The notes under the pieces are model-generated. The model was not told the origin of the DNA and did no database searches. It saw only the letters and a list, made by a program, of their open reading frames with translations. A stretch of 64,000 bases of DNA from Bdellovibrio sp. ZAP7. Lineage in GTDB: Bacteria; Bdellovibrionota; Bdellovibrionia; Bdellovibrionales; Bdellovibrionaceae. Where the stretch lies: NCBI RefSeq assembly GCF_006874645.1, contig NZ_CP030082.1, forward strand, positions 3,968,001 through 4,032,000, written 5' to 3'. Both the position numbers and the translations under genes were made by a program. Numbering within the stretch: position 1 is the first letter of the stretch; every line of letters starts with the position of its first letter. Positions 55,230-64,000 of this stretch are shown piece by piece.

Positions 55230-55949
55230 TCAATAAAGATAACTAAAAGTATAAGACAAAATAAAATCGATAACAATAATTGCAATCGAGGCCACGACCA
55301 CCGTATTTGTAGTCGCCTTACCTACACCCTCAGCACCCTGCTGACAGTTGAATCCGAAATAGCAGGCAACCAATGGAATCACTCCGCCAAAACAAGCGCC
55401 TTTGATTACGGCAAATAAAACGTCTTTAAATTGCACGAATCTGTGCATAGAGCTGATGAACATACCGGGCGTGTAGCCCAAGTACGCCTGACTGATCATC
55501 ATCGCTGCGAACAAACAGGTCATATTGGAAACAACCGTCAACAAGATACCACCTAAAACACAGGCGAAAAAGCGCGGAATCACCAGGTAATTGATGGGAT
55601 CAATTCCAAGCATTTTTAAGGCATCAATTTGTTCTGTGATTTGCATCGTTCCCACTTCAGATGCATAGCCCGCACCCACTCGAGAACACAGTAATAGCGC
55701 CGTTACAATGGCTGCTAACTCACGCAAAATCAAAACAGCAGCAAATCCGGGAACCATCGCATCGTTTTGAATCACCATTTTCATGTGAAAAGAGGATTCA
55801 AGAATGGTCACAACCGCCGCAAAACAAACACAGAAAACAATGATGAAAAGACTGCGATTGGCGACAAAGTAAAGCTGTTGAAAGAACTCTTTACGGCGGA
55901 AAGGTCCAGTGAATGTTCCCCAGAAAGTATCAGCAAGAAGTGTCATCAT
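55230..55949 (-). CDS. MlaE-family permease (second)
   Basis: A 239-aa inner-membrane protein of the MlaE/YrbE family, with five hydrophobic segments and the EQIDALKMLGIDPINYLVIPRF motif. That motif, with its Glu, is conserved throughout MlaE proteins. The start overlaps the first permease by 4 bases. It is paralogous to that gene (same TEQIDA...LG.DP...PRF word) but the sequences have diverged strongly, as expected for a heterodimer. Confidence 0.88.
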   Translation of the reverse strand: MMTLLADTFWGTFTGPFRRKEFFQQLYFVANRSLFIIVFCVCFAAVVTILESSFHMKMVIQNDAMVPGFAAVLILRELAAIVTALLLCSRVGAGYASEVGTMQITEQIDALKMLGIDPINYLVIPRFFACVLGGILLTVVSNMTCLFAAMMISQAYLGYTPGMFISSMHRFVQFKDVLFAVIKGACFGGVIPLVACYFGFNCQQGAEGVGKATTNTVVVASIAIIVIDFILSYTFSYLY

Positions 55950-56728
55950 GAGCGGTATCCTCTGACCATTTGAAGAATCACATCACCCAAAAAGCTTGTG
56001 AACCAATCCATCACTACGATACAAATCATTGTAGTGACAGCCGTTGCCACCACCGCGCGACCGACACCTTTAGCTCCGCCAGTGGTCGTGTAGCCTTTAT
56101 AAGTACAAATAGTTGCTAAGACGATGGCGAAAACCAGGCTTTTTAGCATCCCACTAAGAATTGAAAGAGGATGAACGATCGTAGGAATGTGGCGCGTGTA
56201 TTCTTCTGGTGTTACGCCCGCAAACGCTTGCGACAAGGCCATTCCGCCGAATACCGACATCATCAATCCTGCTGCCAGAAGGAAAAAACTGGATATAACG
56301 ATGCCGATAAAGCGCGGAACGATAATTTCCTGCATGGGATCCGCGCCCAGGCAGCGAACAGCATCAATTTGTTCCGTTACGCGCATCGTTCCCAACTCTG
56401 CCGACGTAAATGCGCCTACTTTTCCGCTTAACATGAAGGCGATCAGCATCGGACCCACTTCACGGAACGTGGCACTGGTCGCGAGTCCGCCCAAGAATCC
56501 CAAGGCGCCAAACTCGCGAATAGGCATTGCAAATTGTACCGCCATGATCGCGCCCACAAAAAATCCCGCCATGGCTGTTGTTGGGAAAGACTCAGTTGAA
56601 ACTTTCCAGATTTGAACGAATATCTCGTGGGTTTTTAGCTTTTTGACAAAAATAGTGGATAAAATCTTCTGTAAAAACAAAAGTGTGCCGCCGATTTCAT
56701 CCAGTATATGAACCGTTAAAGCAATCAT
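55946..56728 (-). CDS. mlaE: MlaE-family permease (first)
   Basis: A 260-aa inner-membrane permease of the MlaE/YrbE family. The conserved word TEQIDAVRCLGADPMQEIIVPRF is present, along with GLATSATFREVGPMLIAFMLSGKVG. It has a longer N-terminal amphipathic helix than the second permease. The start overlaps the second ATPase gene by 4 bases. In E. coli two identical MlaE subunits form the pore; here two different ones are encoded. Confidence 0.9.
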   Translation of the reverse strand: MIALTVHILDEIGGTLLFLQKILSTIFVKKLKTHEIFVQIWKVSTESFPTTAMAGFFVGAIMAVQFAMPIREFGALGFLGGLATSATFREVGPMLIAFMLSGKVGAFTSAELGTMRVTEQIDAVRCLGADPMQEIIVPRFIGIVISSFFLLAAGLMMSVFGGMALSQAFAGVTPEEYTRHIPTIVHPLSILSGMLKSLVFAIVLATICTYKGYTTTGGAKGVGRAVVATAVTTMICIVVMDWFTSFLGDVILQMVRGYRS

Positions 56729-57453
56729 GCCAGCACCTCGGCCAAAAAGTCTTGTACCAGTGGAACTTCTGATTTTTTTAATTCAGCAGGTGTTCCCATG
56801 GCGACTATCTGTCCTTTATCTAAAACGATAATTCGATCCGCGACGGACAGCGCACAATTCATGTCATGACTGACCACAATCGAAGTTGTTTTCAAAGAAC
56901 GGGATAAATCTAAAATCAACTGATTCACCGCTGTCGTCGTCACCGGATCAAGTCCCGTGGTGGGTTCATCAAAAAGCAGAATTTTAGGATCAAGTGCGAT
57001 GGTCCGGGCTAGGCTTACACGCTTTTGCATTCCATAGGAAACTTGCGCTGGAAGTTTGTCTTCCACGTCCCTCAAATGCACCAGGCGTAAGGCTTTCAGA
57101 ACTTTTTCTTTAATCACTTCTTCGGGAAATTGATATTGACGGCGTAAACCAAAAGCGACGTTTTCAAAAATCGTCAGTGAATCAAAAAGAGCGGGATGTT
57201 GAAATACCATGCCGCATTTTTTACGAATCGGAAGATATTGTTCCTCGGAGAATTTTGAAACTTCTTCGCCGTCGATCCAGATCTCCCCTTCGTCGGGAGT
57301 TAAAAGACCCACAAGATTTTTCAGTAAAACGGACTTACCCGTTCCGGAAGTCCCCAGAATAAAAACGATTTCGCCTTCGCGAATAACTGCAGAGAGTCCA
57401 TTAAGAACTGTGCGGTCACCAAATCTTTTGACGATCTTTTTGAACTCTATCAC
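56725..57453 (-). CDS. mlaF: MlaF-family ABC ATPase (second)
   Basis: A 242-aa ATPase. Walker A is GTSGTGKSVLLK (the GTGKSVL form typical of MlaF), the signature-region reads VSYGMQKRVSLARTIALDPK, and Walker B is ILLFDEPTTGLDP. The SYGMQ variant of the usual SGGMQ signature is notable. It lies 19 bases after the first ATPase gene and overlaps the permease gene by 4 bases. Confidence 0.9.
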   Translation of the reverse strand: MIEFKKIVKRFGDRTVLNGLSAVIREGEIVFILGTSGTGKSVLLKNLVGLLTPDEGEIWIDGEEVSKFSEEQYLPIRKKCGMVFQHPALFDSLTIFENVAFGLRRQYQFPEEVIKEKVLKALRLVHLRDVEDKLPAQVSYGMQKRVSLARTIALDPKILLFDEPTTGLDPVTTTAVNQLILDLSRSLKTTSIVVSHDMNCALSVADRIIVLDKGQIVAMGTPAELKKSEVPLVQDFLAEVLA

Positions 57454-57472
57454 TCAGAAATTTTACGGGTTC

Positions 57473-58240
57473 TTATAAGACAGGGTCAAGCGCCGTCAGT
57501 GGACCTTGCAGAAGACCGCGTACAAACTGACGCACTCTTGGATCACTGTGGTTCTCGGTCTCTTTGGGAGTTCCTGTGACAATAACTTCTTGATCAACCA
57601 CCATCGCAATTCGATCTGCCATCTGATAAGCGCGATTCATATCGTTCGTGATTGCCACAACTGTCGAGTTATTTTGCTGCTGCAAAGTCTTAATCAGTGA
57701 AATAATTTTTTTAGAAGTGATAGGATCCAGACCAGCCGTGGGATCATCGTAGAAAATAATTTTAGGATCCAGAGCCAACGCCCGCGCTATTCCCAGGCGT
57801 TTTTGCATCCCCCCGCTGATCTCGTCGGGATACAAATCTCGTGCGTGAGGAATCCCCACGGCATCCAAGAAGCTCTCAGCTTTTTTTGTAATTTCCCACT
57901 CTGTCAGTTGAGTGGTTTCACGCAGAGGAAAACAGATATTTTCAAGACAGGTCAGAGAATCAAACAGGGCATTTTTTTGAAACAGAATTCCCATCTTTTT
58001 AAGCAGCGGCAAACGCTCTTTGTTGCTTAGCGTTAACCAGTCGTTTTGTTCAACAAAAACTCTGCCATCTTGAGGGGTTACAAGCCCTGATAAAGTTTTA
58101 AGTAGAGTTGTTTTGCCCTGACCGCTAGGACCCACAATCACAAAAGCTTCGCCGGACTTTATATCCAGATTTACGGAGCGCAAAACCACCTGTGAGTCAA
58201 AAGTCACAGTCACGTTTTCAAGACGTAGTGCACTCGTCAT
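57473..58240 (-). CDS. MlaF-family ABC ATPase (first)
   Basis: A 255-aa ATPase, first gene of the leftward lipid-transport operon. Walker A is GPSGQGKTTLLK, the signature is ISGGMQKRLGIARALALDPK, and Walker B is IIFYDDPTAGLDP, in which the usual catalytic Glu position reads DDP rather than DEP. That substitution suggests this subunit may have reduced ATPase activity and a regulatory or asymmetric role. It is paralogous to the following gene. Confidence 0.88.
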   Translation of the reverse strand: MTSALRLENVTVTFDSQVVLRSVNLDIKSGEAFVIVGPSGQGKTTLLKTLSGLVTPQDGRVFVEQNDWLTLSNKERLPLLKKMGILFQKNALFDSLTCLENICFPLRETTQLTEWEITKKAESFLDAVGIPHARDLYPDEISGGMQKRLGIARALALDPKIIFYDDPTAGLDPITSKKIISLIKTLQQQNNSTVVAITNDMNRAYQMADRIAMVVDQEVIVTGTPKETENHSDPRVRQFVRGLLQGPLTALDPVL

Positions 58241-58349
58241 TCTGGCCCACCTTCCATCAGTCCTGCGCCCAGCGGTAATCCTTGTTTCTGTCTATGATTT
58301 GATATTGAATGGGTCATCAAACGCAAGTCTAAATTTCGGGAGTTAATAA

Positions 58350-59513
58350 ATGAATATTCATGAGTATCAGGCTAAAGAAGTCTTGAGAAAGTTCGGAGTA
58401 GCAACGCTTAAAGGTAAGCTTGCTCACTCTCCAGAAGAAGCAGTTGCTGCTGCTAAAGAAATCGGTGGATCAGTTTGGGTTGTAAAAGCTCAAATTCACG
58501 CTGGTGGCCGTGGTAAAGGTGGCGGTGTTAAAGTTGCTAAGTCTTTGGACGAAGTTGCGGACTACACTAAAAAAATGATCGGCATGACTTTGGTGACTCA
58601 CCAAACAGGCCCTGAGGGTAAAGTTGTTCAAAAAGTTTTCATCGAACAAGGTTGCAACATCGCTAAAGAATACTACGTTGCTTGCTTGATCGACCGTGCA
58701 ACTGGAAGAGCTGCAATGATGGCTTCTTCTGAAGGCGGCATGGACATCGAAGAAGTTGCTGAACACAATCCAAACGCGATCAAAAAAGTAGACATCGACC
58801 CAACTGTTGGTTTGATGCCTTTCCAAGCTCGTGAATTGGCTTTCCAAATCGGCATGGCTCCTGAAATTGTAAATAAAGCTGTGAAATTCTTCTCAGGTCT
58901 TTACAACGCGTTCATCGCAACTGATTGCTCTATCGCGGAAATCAATCCTCTAGTTGTAACTAAAGAGGGCGACGTTCTTTGCCTGGACGCTAAAATGAAC
59001 TTCGATTCAAACTCATTGTTCAGACATCCAGATATCGTTGAAATGCGCGACTTGAACGAAGAAGAACCTTCTGAAATTGAAGCTTCTAAGTTCGATCTAG
59101 CGTTCATCAAACTTGATGGTAACATCGGTTGCTTGGTAAATGGTGCGGGTCTTGCGATGGCGACTTTGGACATCATCAAATTGCACGGTGCTGAGCCTGC
59201 AAACTTCTTGGACGTTGGCGGCGGCGCTAACAAAGAGAAAGTAACTGAAGCTTTCAAAATCATCCTGAAAGACAAAAACGTTAAAGGCATCTTGGTTAAC
59301 ATCTTCGGTGGTATCATGAAATGTGACATCATCGCTGAGGGTGTAATCGCTGCTTCTAAAGAGTTGGGTCTTAAAGTTCCATTGGTTGTACGTCTTGAAG
59401 GTACAAACGTAGAACTTGGTAAAAAAATGTTGAAAGAGTCTGGCTTGAACATCACTCCAGCAGACAACTTGACTGACGCAGCTAAAAAGATCGTTGCTGC
59501 GATTAAAGGATAA
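58350..59513 (+). CDS. sucC: Succinyl-CoA synthetase beta subunit
   Basis: A 387-aa ADP- or GDP-forming subunit that makes ATP/GTP from succinyl-CoA in the citric-acid cycle. The ATP-grasp words [18 protein letters not shown] and [11 protein letters not shown], and the C-terminal [16 protein letters not shown], are conserved. Length matches the E. coli protein (388 aa). It is coupled to sucD, 6 bases downstream. A GGGAG site precedes the ATG. Confidence 0.95.
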   Translation: MNIHEYQAKEVLRKFGVATLKGKLAHSPEEAVAAAKEIGGSVWVVKAQIHAGGRGKGGGVKVAKSLDEVADYTKKMIGMTLVTHQTGPEGKVVQKVFIEQGCNIAKEYYVACLIDRATGRAAMMASSEGGMDIEEVAEHNPNAIKKVDIDPTVGLMPFQARELAFQIGMAPEIVNKAVKFFSGLYNAFIATDCSIAEINPLVVTKEGDVLCLDAKMNFDSNSLFRHPDIVEMRDLNEEEPSEIEASKFDLAFIKLDGNIGCLVNGAGLAMATLDIIKLHGAEPANFLDVGGGANKEKVTEAFKIILKDKNVKGILVNIFGGIMKCDIIAEGVIAASKELGLKVPLVVRLEGTNVELGKKMLKESGLNITPADNLTDAAKKIVAAIKG

Positions 59514-59519
59514 GCGAAC

Positions 59520-60392
59520 ATGGCAATTCTTATTAACAAAAACACAAAAGTAATCTGCCAAGGTTTCACTGGTGCTCAAGGGACATTCCACTCTGAGCAA
59601 GCATTGGCATACGGAACTAAAATGGTTGGTGGCGTAACTCCGGGTAAAGGCGGCACGACTCATATCGGTCTTCCAGTTTTTAACACTGTGAAAGAAGCTA
59701 AAGCAGCTACAGGTTGTAACGCTTCTGTGATCTTCGTTCCACCTCCATTCGCTGCTGACTCTATCATGGAAGCTGTTGATGCTGATTTGGATCTTGTGAT
59801 CTGTATCACTGAAGGCATCCCAGTTCTGGATATGGTTAAAGTAAAAGAATACATGAAGGGTAAGCGCACACGTTTGGTTGGACCAAACTGCCCAGGCGTT
59901 ATCACTCCAGGCGAATGCAAAATCGGCATCATGCCGGGCCACATCCACAAACCAGGTCGTATCGGCGTTCTTTCACGTTCTGGTACATTGACTTACGAAG
60001 CTGTTGGTCAGTTGACTGCACTTGGTATCGGTCAATCTACTTGCGTAGGTATCGGTGGTGACCCAGTGAACGGCACAAACTTCATCGACGTTTTGAAATT
60101 GTTCAATGAAGATCCAGACACTGACGGTGTAATCATGATCGGTGAAATCGGTGGTACCGCTGAAGAAGAAGCTGCTGAATACATCAAAGCTCACTTCAAA
60201 AAACCTGTAACTGCGTTCATCGCTGGTGCTGCGGCTCCTGCTGGTAAACGTATGGGCCATGCTGGTGCGATCATCAGCGGTGGTAAAGGAACAGCTGAAG
60301 CTAAGTTTAAAGCGCTTGAAGCTGCTGGTTGCAAAATTTCTCGCTCCCCTGCTGACATGGGAACAACGATGCAATCAATGCTTAAGAAGTAG
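59520..60392 (+). CDS. sucD: Succinyl-CoA synthetase alpha subunit
   Basis: A 290-aa partner of SucC that carries the phospho-histidine intermediate. The catalytic His is near residue 247 in [20 protein letters not shown] read in parts, and the CoA-binding N-terminus has [21 protein letters not shown] terminator follows at 60418. Confidence 0.95.
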   Translation: MAILINKNTKVICQGFTGAQGTFHSEQALAYGTKMVGGVTPGKGGTTHIGLPVFNTVKEAKAATGCNASVIFVPPPFAADSIMEAVDADLDLVICITEGIPVLDMVKVKEYMKGKRTRLVGPNCPGVITPGECKIGIMPGHIHKPGRIGVLSRSGTLTYEAVGQLTALGIGQSTCVGIGGDPVNGTNFIDVLKLFNEDPDTDGVIMIGEIGGTAEEEAAEYIKAHFKKPVTAFIAGAAAPAGKRMGHAGAIISGGKGTAEAKFKALEAAGCKISRSPADMGTTMQSMLKK

Positions 60393-60417
60393 TTTTCTAC
60401 GTTAGATTAGAACTAAA

Positions 60418-60448
60418 AACCCACGGTGATGAATCGTGGGTTTTTTTA
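60418..60448 (+). terminator. Terminator of sucCD
   Basis: An 8-bp stem AACCCACG / CGTGGGTT with a 9-base loop is followed by TTTTT. Confidence 0.85.
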
Positions 60449-60476
60449 TTCTGGTATCGACTGTTTGTTTTGCTTT

Positions 60477-61352
60477 TTAGAGCTTGTACAAAGGGTCCGA
60501 CTTATACGTCGAAAACGGATCGAACTCCTGCTCGCGAAGCTTTTTGCGCTTATTGTATTTCTGCCAACGCTCAGCTGCGGCAAATAGATCGTAATCTATT
60601 CCCCCAGTTAAAAGCTGATCTTGTAAGTTCGTCGGGATAGGACTTTCACCGGTGGTACGAGTAAACTTCAAAACGGGCTTTGCAAAGGCTGTTTGCTTAC
60701 TGGAGTTATTCCCGTACTTTTCATATATAAAACTAAAGTGTGCCTGAAATATCTGACTTTTACCTGTCGGGTTCCATTTGGTTTTATCAAATGATTCCCG
60801 CAAACCCTTAATCAGAGCCCTTAAGGCGTGAACTTTCAAAATTGCATCGTCTGCTGTAACTTTTAAACCGCTCTGGACGAAATGCCCTTTATCATCTACT
60901 TCAAACTCAACATAGACATTTCCGAAATGCCCGTACTGCGCCAAAAGTGAATCGAACAATAACTGCTCATCGATTTTTTTAAAGACCTGCTGAAAGTAAG
61001 ACCATTGATTGCCGTCTGAAATAAATCCTTCAGCATCACCAATGTAATTCGCGTGATCTTTGTAGTCAGCAACCGGTCTGTCGATATCGCTCAAAGGTTT
61101 TACGTTTGAATCAGTCACATAACCAGAACCAAAAAGATTTAAATTCGAACCTTTGGTTTTTGGTGTATTACCGGATTTCTTTCCGGCGTTGGGCGCTGAA
61201 CCTGCGAAGTCCAGTTTCGGTTTTGCTGAAGGAGTTTGGATCTCAAACTGAATCACTTCCTTCTTGGGAAGCTCGTGATTGAATGAAACAAAGAAAAATG
61301 CCGCACCCAAAAGAGCATGTAAACCCAATGAAAGTAGAAAATTTAGCTTCAT
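60477..61352 (-). CDS. TonB-like periplasmic protein, function unknown
   Basis: A 291-aa protein with a short cytoplasmic start and one membrane segment (residues about 5-22, FLLSLGLHALLGAAFFFVSF), then Lys/Asn-rich linker, then a domain of about 110-215. That domain resembles TonB C-terminal folds in pattern (VYVEFEVDDKGHFVQSGLKVTADD...). The rest is positively charged and ends LYKL. It differs from the other TonB-like protein in the window in lacking the Pro/Ala-rich spacer. It is monocistronic. Confidence 0.65.
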   Translation of the reverse strand: MKLNFLLSLGLHALLGAAFFFVSFNHELPKKEVIQFEIQTPSAKPKLDFAGSAPNAGKKSGNTPKTKGSNLNLFGSGYVTDSNVKPLSDIDRPVADYKDHANYIGDAEGFISDGNQWSYFQQVFKKIDEQLLFDSLLAQYGHFGNVYVEFEVDDKGHFVQSGLKVTADDAILKVHALRALIKGLRESFDKTKWNPTGKSQIFQAHFSFIYEKYGNNSSKQTAFAKPVLKFTRTTGESPIPTNLQDQLLTGGIDYDLFAAAERWQKYNKRKKLREQEFDPFSTYKSDPLYKL

Positions 61353-61452
61353 GCGCCTAGATTATGGTCGAGATTTATTCTTGTAAACAACAATCACCCA
61401 AAGACAACCTCTAAGTGTTTAATTTTGTTATTTATTATTCCGATACAATGGC

Positions 61453-62730
61453 ATGCGGACACTTATTGTTTTATTGATATTCGTTTTAAATTCTACAGCC
61501 TTAGCTGCATCAACTGCATGTGTGAATGCCGAAAAGACTTTGCGCGAAATGAACGCCGAAATTTTTGGCGAAAAATCGTCGCACATCGACATGACCGAGA
61601 AGGTGAAACAGGCCATGGAACTGGTGAAGGGCTGCAAAGTCAGCTTAAGAAAACTTGGTGTTCCCGATACGATTTACACGGACGCTCTTGAGAGCAATCG
61701 TCGTGACGAAATCACCCGAAGAAAATTCATTCTCGCGCTTTATGCCACGAGTGGAAAAATCGACAGCCAACTTGAATCCTTCAAGCAATACATGATCAGA
61801 ACTAAGGATATCAATCCCGAAAAAACTGAAAAGTTTCTGACCGAGATGAAATCCAAATCTGATCAATCCTTCGCTACTGAATCCAAGTCATGCACAGCGA
61901 TTGATTTGCGAGACAAAACCGGACCGGTTCGCAATCAAGGCACCGATGGCTGGTGCTATGCTTTTACGGTTGCGAATATGGTCTCGTGGAAATCCGGAAA
62001 AGAAATCTCTGCTGCTGGTGTGGCATTCGGCTATACCGATAATGGTTACCATGATCTTTATCGCATGATCGGCATGACTCAAGATCAAATCACCAACCAG
62101 GGATTCACGACTGCAGCCTTCCGCGCTTCGAAACCCGGTGGATTCTGCCTAGAAAGTGAATTACCCAGTGAAGGCTTTAATGGCATCAACACCAACGTGC
62201 CACTGGCCTTCTTAGATAAACTTGGCAAAAAGGCCGTTGGCGGAAAAATTTCTGAAGAAGAGTTTATCAAAGTTGCTAAGACGATGTTTCCGAATCTAAG
62301 CAAAGAGCAATTTTCTGAGATTATTAAGAAATCCAGTAAATCGACGTACTTCAACACACTGGTAAGAAAAAGCTGCGAACACCGTGTAAGTGCTGACGGA
62401 ATGGAAATGTCATTCTTTACCAATTTTAACTCTGAAAAATTTGGCAAACAGATCGAAAAACATCTAGAGCAGGGCACACCAGTTGAAATTGGCTATAATG
62501 CCGATTTCTTTGCTCACCCCTACAGCCCATCCGGCAACGCTTATCATTCAAGTTTGCTGGTCGGCCGTAGAATGAATACGAAAACAGGTCAGTGTGAATA
62601 TCTACTAAAAAATACCTACGGCACCACTTGGAAACCAGCGGCTGCAGAGTTTGATTCAGCAGATGGATATGCCTGGGTTCCAAAATCCCGAATGATTGAA
62701 GCAACAAGGAACGCAAGCTATGTTAAATAA
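61453..62730 (+). CDS. Exported papain-like cysteine protease (C1 family)
   Basis: A 425-aa exported protease: signal peptide ending ALA (about residue 18), a helical pro-like region of about 120 residues, then a papain fold. Gln162 and Cys168 lie in GPVRNQGTDGWCYAFTVAN, the His is in NAYHSSLLVGRR, and the Asn is in LLKNTYGTTWKP, so oxyanion Gln, Cys, His and Asn are all present. Such proteases are uncommon in bacteria; a role in digestion of prey protein would fit a predator, but that is inference. The next gene starts inside its end (11-base overlap). Confidence 0.85.
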   Translation: MRTLIVLLIFVLNSTALAASTACVNAEKTLREMNAEIFGEKSSHIDMTEKVKQAMELVKGCKVSLRKLGVPDTIYTDALESNRRDEITRRKFILALYATSGKIDSQLESFKQYMIRTKDINPEKTEKFLTEMKSKSDQSFATESKSCTAIDLRDKTGPVRNQGTDGWCYAFTVANMVSWKSGKEISAAGVAFGYTDNGYHDLYRMIGMTQDQITNQGFTTAAFRASKPGGFCLESELPSEGFNGINTNVPLAFLDKLGKKAVGGKISEEEFIKVAKTMFPNLSKEQFSEIIKKSSKSTYFNTLVRKSCEHRVSADGMEMSFFTNFNSEKFGKQIEKHLEQGTPVEIGYNADFFAHPYSPSGNAYHSSLLVGRRMNTKTGQCEYLLKNTYGTTWKPAAAEFDSADGYAWVPKSRMIEATRNASYVK

Positions 62731-63382
62731 GTTCATTCTTATAACTTTATTATCTTTTTCTACTGCTCATGCTGTTGATCAGGTTAAAACTTATGGCTTT
62801 GGTGAAACGTCTTCCGAGCTGATCGCTGATGGCTACAAGTCCGTTATAAAATCAAATGGAAATGAAATTTATGAAAAACGTGGCAATGGAACTTGGTATA
62901 AAATAGTTTCCATGAAAAATGAAAACGTCACCAGACTTTACAGTGACAGCACTGGTAAATACCTTCAGTACACTAAACTTGATGACAAAGGAAAAGTACT
63001 TGGCCAGGCCCAGTGCAAGTTTAGAAGAGCTGTAATGACGACTTCCTGTGATGTTCAGACGGCTCCTATCTGCAAAGAGCTTATCAACAAAGTCGAATCC
63101 GGCGGATTTGATATCGATCTCAAAAAGATCAAAGAGTGCGCGGAAATTTCTGGAAAAGTAAATTACAGTCGTGCGGGAATAGATGAGTTTTTTGTGGAAG
63201 CAAAAAAACAGCTGGAATTGACAAACATGGGTGCACTTCCAAACGTTGTGAAAAGCACACCCAGTTCCCTGCAGACTCTTTTAAAAGATTACAATGCTTG
63301 TAAAGCCGTAGAGTCTGAACTTTCTGAACAAACAGAGTATTCAGCCGCCGCAAAAGTGACAGCTGAAAAAGGTGCGCACTAG
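62720..63382 (+). CDS. Exported protein coupled to the cysteine protease
   Basis: A 220-aa unrecognised protein with a signal peptide ending AHA (about residue 16). It has a beta-rich domain (residues about 20-90), a Cys-containing middle (CKFRRAVMTTSCDVQTAPIC, four Cys within 25 residues) and a helical C-terminus. I chose the ATG at 62720 after AAGGAA; it overlaps the protease stop by 11 bases, so the two are translationally coupled. The partner could be an inhibitor, chaperone or substrate of the protease, which the sequence does not decide. Confidence 0.75.
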   Translation: MLNKFILITLLSFSTAHAVDQVKTYGFGETSSELIADGYKSVIKSNGNEIYEKRGNGTWYKIVSMKNENVTRLYSDSTGKYLQYTKLDDKGKVLGQAQCKFRRAVMTTSCDVQTAPICKELINKVESGGFDIDLKKIKECAEISGKVNYSRAGIDEFFVEAKKQLELTNMGALPNVVKSTPSSLQTLLKDYNACKAVESELSEQTEYSAAAKVTAEKGAH

Positions 63383-63384
63383 GA

Positions 63385-63807
63385 CTACTGACAAACCAAA
63401 CCTGGCTCATTGCCTTCGCTGCGGAAGTCAAAGTAGCGGCGTTGATCCAGGTCATTCACGAACAATTGACCGGTGTATTTTCCTGTCGCCTTACCATTAG
63501 CAATCTGTGGATAAAGTTGTAGATAAACCCCGCCTTGGGAAGCGTCACCACGCATATTCAAATCACCACTCCCCTGAATCGGAGAAAGAACGATATCTGT
63601 TTTATAAAGATTGTTAGAACGATCTTCTTTAACAGTAAGGTGCGCATTGATCGTACTGAAACCAACCCATGGGCTTTGTGGATCAACGGAACGGTCCGTT
63701 TGAATGCGAACTAGATCGCCTGTGATAGTTGAGCAATTCAATTGAGTAAAAGACGCCATTGCGAATAGTGGGAACTGAATCAAAACGGCTAGGATCAATG
63801 TTTTCAT
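63385..63807 (-). CDS. Small exported protein, function unknown
   Basis: A 140-aa protein with a signal peptide (ending AMA, about residue 15) and a compact beta-rich domain with Cys near each end (QLNCSTITG; EPGLVCQ) that may form a disulfide. I chose the ATG at 63807, 5 bases after AGGGG; the upstream ATG at 63831 has no such site. It ends 2 bases from the convergent protease-partner gene. Confidence 0.7.
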   Translation of the reverse strand: MKTLILAVLIQFPLFAMASFTQLNCSTITGDLVRIQTDRSVDPQSPWVGFSTINAHLTVKEDRSNNLYKTDIVLSPIQGSGDLNMRGDASQGGVYLQLYPQIANGKATGKYTGQLFVNDLDQRRYFDFRSEGNEPGLVCQ

Positions 63808-63976
63808 GGATAACCCCTTAATTAATGGCACCGTTTAACCCCTCCTTTGCCATCAGGCAAGTGGGTATTTCCAATTAATAACTGATTGAAAACAGAGGCC
63901 GAAACAGCTTTGGACGAGGACTCCAGTACTGATATATTCTTTATAAGAAAGAAAACTCCCCATCCGAGGAAATCTT

Positions 63977-64000
63977 GTGCTTAAGGATGTTAAACAGACC
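63977..64000 (+). CDS. Start of a gene running off the right edge
   Basis: A GTG at 63977 follows GAGGA at 63966-63970 with 6 bases of spacing and opens a frame reading MLKDVKQT to the end of the window. Nothing about the product can be said. The region 63832-63976 to its left holds no other gene that I can see. Confidence 0.4.

Noticed and set aside
58901-59948. Long open frames of 222 and 283 codons on the minus strand across sucC/sucD
   Set aside because: They lie antisense to two unambiguous conserved genes, give low-complexity Ser/Phe/Cys-rich products, and have no ribosome-binding site. They are shadows of biased codon use.

Overview
The window looks like chromosomal DNA of a Bdellovibrio-type predatory bacterium (Bdellovibrionota). 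This rests on inference from gene content: a Gram-negative envelope gene set, scattered Tad-type pilus genes, many unrecognised secreted proteins, and no sign of phage, insertion sequences or CRISPR. Base composition looks a little below 50% G+C. The species cannot be named from the sequence. Coding density is very high, with many 4-nt ATGA/GTGA overlaps and convergent genes only 1-2 nt apart.

Layout. 1-3046 (minus): ftsE, ftsX, an EnvC-like amidase activator and the start of a CtpA-type protease, i.e. the septal peptidoglycan-splitting module. 3108-6245: a small conserved protein, a DUF481 outer-membrane protein, mscL and a secreted coiled-coil protein. 6324-13684 (plus): PBP1A, uvrA and an MsbA-like ABC exporter, followed by a convergent secreted esterase. 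14844-19515 (plus): a PocR-type sigma-54 activator, a second protein that looks like a degenerate sigma-54 AAA+ protein, and an amgK-murU pair for cell-wall sugar recycling. 19517-24252 (minus): two Gly/Ser-rich secreted proteins and a TadG-like protein. 24376-27857 (plus): a secreted protein, nagZ and a TonB-like protein. 27936-36203: a 42-aa basic protein, two envelope genes that share a CATG start, a secreted protein with an atypical lipobox, galU, a secreted protein, priA and a CFI-box protein.

36259-49475 (plus): an FAD oxidoreductase, then a long housekeeping run of rpsB, tsf, pyrH, frr, uppS, cdsA, rseP, tsaB, a MinD-like ATPase, a J-like/HTH protein, rluD, pgeF, an alkyladenine glycosylase and dps. 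49566-53386 (minus): tRNA-Phe, cystathionine gamma-synthase/lyase, cystathionine beta-synthase, a 71-aa protein and orphan TadC/TadB proteins. 53492-53611: a 39-aa histone-H1-like Lys/Ala protein. 53757-58240 (minus): a lipid-transport (Mla/MCE) operon with two ATPases, two permeases, one MCE protein and an outer-membrane protein. 58350-60392: sucC-sucD. 60477-64000: a TonB-like protein, a secreted papain-like protease with a partner gene, a small secreted protein and the start of one further gene.

The recurring theme is envelope work: peptidoglycan synthesis, splitting and recycling (PBP1A, FtsEX-EnvC, NagZ, AmgK-MurU, UppS), lipid trafficking (MsbA-like, CdsA, Mla) and secretion or pili (Tad parts). 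The best candidates for something undescribed are the doubled Mla transporter with its own outer-membrane partner, the degenerate sigma-54-like protein beside an intact activator, the TadG-like secreted-protein operon, and the protease-plus-partner pair at the right end.
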